Shown piece after piece: positions 55,915 through 58,555 of a stretch of 58,555 nt of DNA (positions within the stretch are counted from its first letter, which is position 1; every line of letters begins with the position of its first letter). The translations under genes were made by a program, and so were the position numbers. This DNA comes from Methylobacterium sp. E-065 (GTDB lineage Bacteria; Pseudomonadota; Alphaproteobacteria; Rhizobiales; Beijerinckiaceae). Location of the stretch: positions 1 to 58,555 of the forward strand of contig NZ_JAKSYD010000196.1 in assembly GCF_022829605.1 (NCBI RefSeq), written 5' to 3'. A model generated the notes under the pieces. That model was not told where the DNA came from, did no database searches, and saw nothing but the letters and a program-made list of their open reading frames with translations.

Positions 55915-56310
55915 ACGATCGGATCACGGCCATCTTCTCTTCATCGGACGGCGGCCACAGCGGTCGTCGCCGCACCGCTCGCGGTCGGGTTCTCGAATGG
56001 CGCCAACATCGCTGCCGCTGTCCTGCTACTGCGGCCGGACCTGCTTGCTGGCACGATGTTGCTGCGCCCGATGGTGCCACTTGCCGACCCGCCGGCGGTC
56101 GATCTCACGGGCAAGCCGGTGCTGATGCTGTCGGGCGCGGTCGATCCGATCGTCCCGGCGGAGAATGCCGGGCGTCTCGCCGCAGCCCGTGCCGATGTCG
56201 AGCACCACGTGCTGCTCAACGGACACGGCCTGACCCAGGCCGATGTGAGCTTGGCGAAGACCTGGATCAGCCTCCGGTCCGCGTCAGGGCGTGCGCAAGC
56301 GTATGCGTGA
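55915..56310 (+). pseudogene. alpha/beta hydrolase (carboxylesterase), C-terminal fragment
   Basis: The frame contains VGFSNGANIAAAVLLLRPDL with the GFSNG nucleophile, the acid region VLMLSGAVDPIVPAENAGRL and the His in LLNGHGLTQADV, all three catalytic parts of a YtpA/phospholipase-carboxylesterase-like protein. Nothing of the N-terminal 80 or so residues is present: an in-frame TAG at 55912 precedes it, and the first ATG (56056) is past the nucleophile. It is therefore a remnant. Confidence 0.65.
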
Positions 56311-56343
56311 AGGCGTCTTCGATCCACTGCAAGGAGAAGCACC

Positions 56344-57180
56344 ATGGCTACAATCACGACCCAGGACGGCACCGAGATCTTCTACAAGGACTGGGGTCCC
56401 CGCGGCGCGCAGCCGATCATGTTCCACCACGGCTGGCCGCTCTCGTCCGACGACTGGGACCCGCAGATGCTGTTCTTCCTCCAGCACGGCTACCGCGTGG
56501 TGGCCCATGACCGCCGCGGCCATGGCCGCTCCGCGCAGGTCTCGGTGGGGCATGACATAGATCACTATGCGTCCGACGCGTCCGCAGTCGCCGAGCACCT
56601 CGATCTCAGAAACGCCGTACACATCGGCCACTCGACCGGCGGGGGCGAGGTCGCGCGCTACGTCGCGAAGCACGGGGAACCGCAGGGGCGCGTCGCCAAG
56701 GCGGTGCTGGTGAGCGCCGTGCCGCCGCTGATGCTGAAGACCGAGGCAAACCCGGAAGGGCTACCGATCGAGGTGTTCGATGGCTTCCGCAAGGCGACGG
56801 CCGACAACCGCGCCCAGTTCTTCCTCGATGTTCCGACCGGTCCGTTCTACGGGTTCAACCGCGAAGGCGCGACGGTCCACCCGGGCGTGATCCAGAACTG
56901 GTGGCGGCAGGGCATGATGGGCTCGGCCCAGGCCCACTATGAGGGCATCAAGGCCTTCTCGGAGACCGACCAGACCGAAGACCTGCGGGCGATCAGCGTG
57001 CCGACGCTCGTGCTGCACGGCGAGGACGATCAGATCGTGCCGATCGCCGACGCGGCGCTGAAGGCGATTACGCTGCTGCGCAACGGCACGCTGAAGACCT
57101 ACCCGGGCTTCTCGCACGGCATGCTGACGGTCAATGCGGACGTCCTCAACGCCGACTTGCTCGCCTTCGTGCGCGGCTGA
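56344..57180 (+). CDS. alpha/beta hydrolase, non-heme chloroperoxidase/arylesterase type
   Basis: The 278-residue protein has the family opening TQDGTEIFYKDWGPRGAQPI and the oxyanion region HHGWPLSSDDWDPQ. The nucleophile is Ser97 in GHSTGG, with Asp in HGEDDQIVP (about 229) and His in FSHGM (about 258). This matches cofactor-free haloperoxidases/arylesterases, which use acetate to form peracid. An AAGGAG site precedes the ATG. It is intact, unlike the hydrolase remnant directly upstream, and may use residual promoter sequence of that gene. Confidence 0.88.
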   Translation: MATITTQDGTEIFYKDWGPRGAQPIMFHHGWPLSSDDWDPQMLFFLQHGYRVVAHDRRGHGRSAQVSVGHDIDHYASDASAVAEHLDLRNAVHIGHSTGGGEVARYVAKHGEPQGRVAKAVLVSAVPPLMLKTEANPEGLPIEVFDGFRKATADNRAQFFLDVPTGPFYGFNREGATVHPGVIQNWWRQGMMGSAQAHYEGIKAFSETDQTEDLRAISVPTLVLHGEDDQIVPIADAALKAITLLRNGTLKTYPGFSHGMLTVNADVLNADLLAFVRG

Positions 57181-57284
57181 GAGCACGCCGTCCTGCCCGC
57201 CTCGGTCCCTTCTGGGGCGGGCAACCGGAACCCCAACCGCCTGGACCTGTGCCAAGCCGGTCCCTTGCCCCGGACAGCCCGCCC

Positions 57285-58421
57285 ATGACGCCCGTCGCGA
57301 CGTTCGAGTTCGTCCTCATCCTGCTTGTGGTCATCCTCGGCCTCGAAGTCCTCGCCCATCGCACCGGGCTGCCGCCGGCGGCTGCGCTGATCGTCGGCGG
57401 GATCGGACTGGCCTTCGTGCCGGGCATCCCGGCCTTCACGCTCGATCCCGACCTCGTCCTCGTGCTGTTCCTGCCGCCCCTGCTGATGGACGGCGCCTAC
57501 TTCACCGCGTGGTCCGACTTCCGGCGCCAGCTCGGCGGCATCCTCTCGCTCGCGGTCGGGGCGGTCATCTTCACGACGCTAACCGTCGGTCTCGCAGTCC
57601 ACTGGCTCGTGCCGACGCTGCCCTGGGCCGCCTGCTTCGCCCTCGGCGCGGTCGTGTCGCCGCCCGACGCGGTCGCGGCCAAGGCCGTGCTGGAGCGCGT
57701 GGCACTGCCGCGGCGCCTAACCGTGCTGCTCGAGGGCGAGAGCCTGCTTAACGACGCCGCCGGCCTCGTCCTGTTCCGCTTCGCTGTAGCCGCGGCCCTC
57801 ACCGGGACATTCAGCCTCGGGAGCGCCACGGCGACGTTTGGATTGCTCGCCCTCGGCGGCGTCGCCGTCGGCGCGGTGTTCGGCTTCCTGTGGGTCCGGC
57901 TGCTGCGCTACCTCGGCGATCCGACCCTGACGATCGCGGCGGCGTTCCTGCTGTCCTGGGCGGCCTATGTCGGCGGCGAGGCCGTCCACGTCTCCGGCGT
58001 CATCGCGACGGTGGTGGCCGGGCTGATCTTCGGCTGGCACCAGCACGAGGTCTTCACCGCCGATGTGCGCCTACGCGGCACCGCAACGTGGCGGGTGATG
58101 GTCTTCCTGATGGAAGCGCTCGTGTTCGTGCTGATCGGGCTGTCGCTGCGCGGCGTCATCGAGCGGCTCGGCGGTGTCGAAGAAACTATTCGTTCGCTCG
58201 GCCTGCCGGTGGCCGGGGTGATCGTAGCCGTCATCGTTTCGCGCTTCGCCTGGGTGTTCGGCGCCGACGCGATCGGCCGCGCGATTGGTCGGCTTCGCGG
58301 AAAACCTACAGCATCACTGTCACCGGCTGCTGCCGCAGTGCTCGGCTGGGCCGGAATGCGCGGGGTCGTTACCCTGGCCGTCGCCCTGTCGGCGCCGGAG
58401 GACATGCCAGGGCGCGACTGA
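57285..58421 (+). pseudogene. CPA1 Na+/H+ antiporter, truncated at the C-terminus
   Basis: From the ATG at 57285 the protein has the antiporter pattern FEFVLILLVVILGLEVLAHR, FLPPLLMDGAYFTAWSDFRR, VVSPPDAVAAKAVLERVALP and ending GWAGMRGVVTLAVALSAPED. Complete members reach about 520-550 residues; here it stops at 378, directly after MPGRD, where a foreign sequence supplies the TGA. The last helices and the soluble tail are therefore missing. It is probably inactive. Confidence 0.78.
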
Positions 58422-58555
58422 TCGGCCCCCACAGGGTGGTCCAAGGTTAAAGTTAGTGCGCAGTAGGCCGCTCCACCACGGTTAGCTTGGCCGGCGGAGC
58501 TGGTCGGGCGAGCGCAGCCGGCCAAGCGGTGAAGGCTGGCATGAACACCTCTGGT
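58419..58555 (-). mobile_element. probable insertion-sequence end with the C-terminus of an unidentified gene
   Basis: Similarity to the antiporter ends exactly at 58418, and the following TGATCGGCCCCCACAGGGTG looks like an IS end. Inside, a minus-strand frame runs off the window and ends at a TAA at 58453-58455, with a protein-like tail (FMPAFTAWPAALARPAPPAK). I cannot name the IS family. The rest is outside the window. Confidence 0.5.

Overview
The window is high-GC alphaproteobacterial DNA, most likely Methylobacterium or Methylorubrum. The clues are the gene families (DUF1236, DUF3606, DUF3618, DUF2382 and the serine recombinase/DUF2924/DUF3489 module), the IS types and an EcfG-type promoter. 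No database search was possible, so family names rest on motifs I recognised in the translations.

Layout. (1) 1-9.96 kb: an IS630 transposase tail abuts a remnant of an RND efflux pump. Next comes an AT-richer patch (about 1.4-7.0 kb) of secreted or lipoprotein genes of unknown function, then a beta-lactamase-fold hydrolase, a YciA-type thioesterase and small exported proteins. (2) 10.1-21.1 kb: a mobile and defence region. It holds a SIR2/P-loop NTPase protein, a tRNA-Ala(CGC) gene, a serine recombinase with DUF2924 and DUF3489 partners, and a tightly coupled four-gene operon. (3) 21.3-47.3 kb: a broken DUF1236 gene, then a long run of general-stress and envelope genes. These include AI-2E, YmgE, DUF2382, YidB, CsbD, holin-like, DUF3618, aquaporin, a coiled-coil protein, MscS, transglutaminase-like, an MHYT hybrid kinase, a CPA1 antiporter, an OprB porin and ZntB/CorA. 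A perfect GGAAC-N16-CGTT promoter lies upstream of one of them. (4) 47.3-58.5 kb: an IS5-family copy, an MHYT-GGDEF-EAL protein, a soluble PAS-PAS chemoreceptor, metallo- and alpha/beta-hydrolases, several gene fragments, a MITE-like element, and an antiporter cut by what looks like another IS end.

The most interesting locus is 17352-21116 on the minus strand. Four genes, each overlapping the next by 4 nt, encode a HARE-HTH/Nudix/P-loop kinase fusion, a small-molecule SAM methyltransferase, a SIR2-type NADase and a HAM1/ITPase-like protein. The HAM1-like protein has lost the canonical catalytic Asp and the Ser-His-Arg motif, while the SIR2 protein keeps its catalytic residues. This fits a modified-nucleotide immune system: the kinase/Nudix and methyltransferase would make or process a nucleotide signal, the HAM1-like protein would sense it, and SIR2 would destroy NAD+. 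It resembles the HAM1-SIR2 core of the Kongming system but has a different signal-making half. This function is inference from domains and context.
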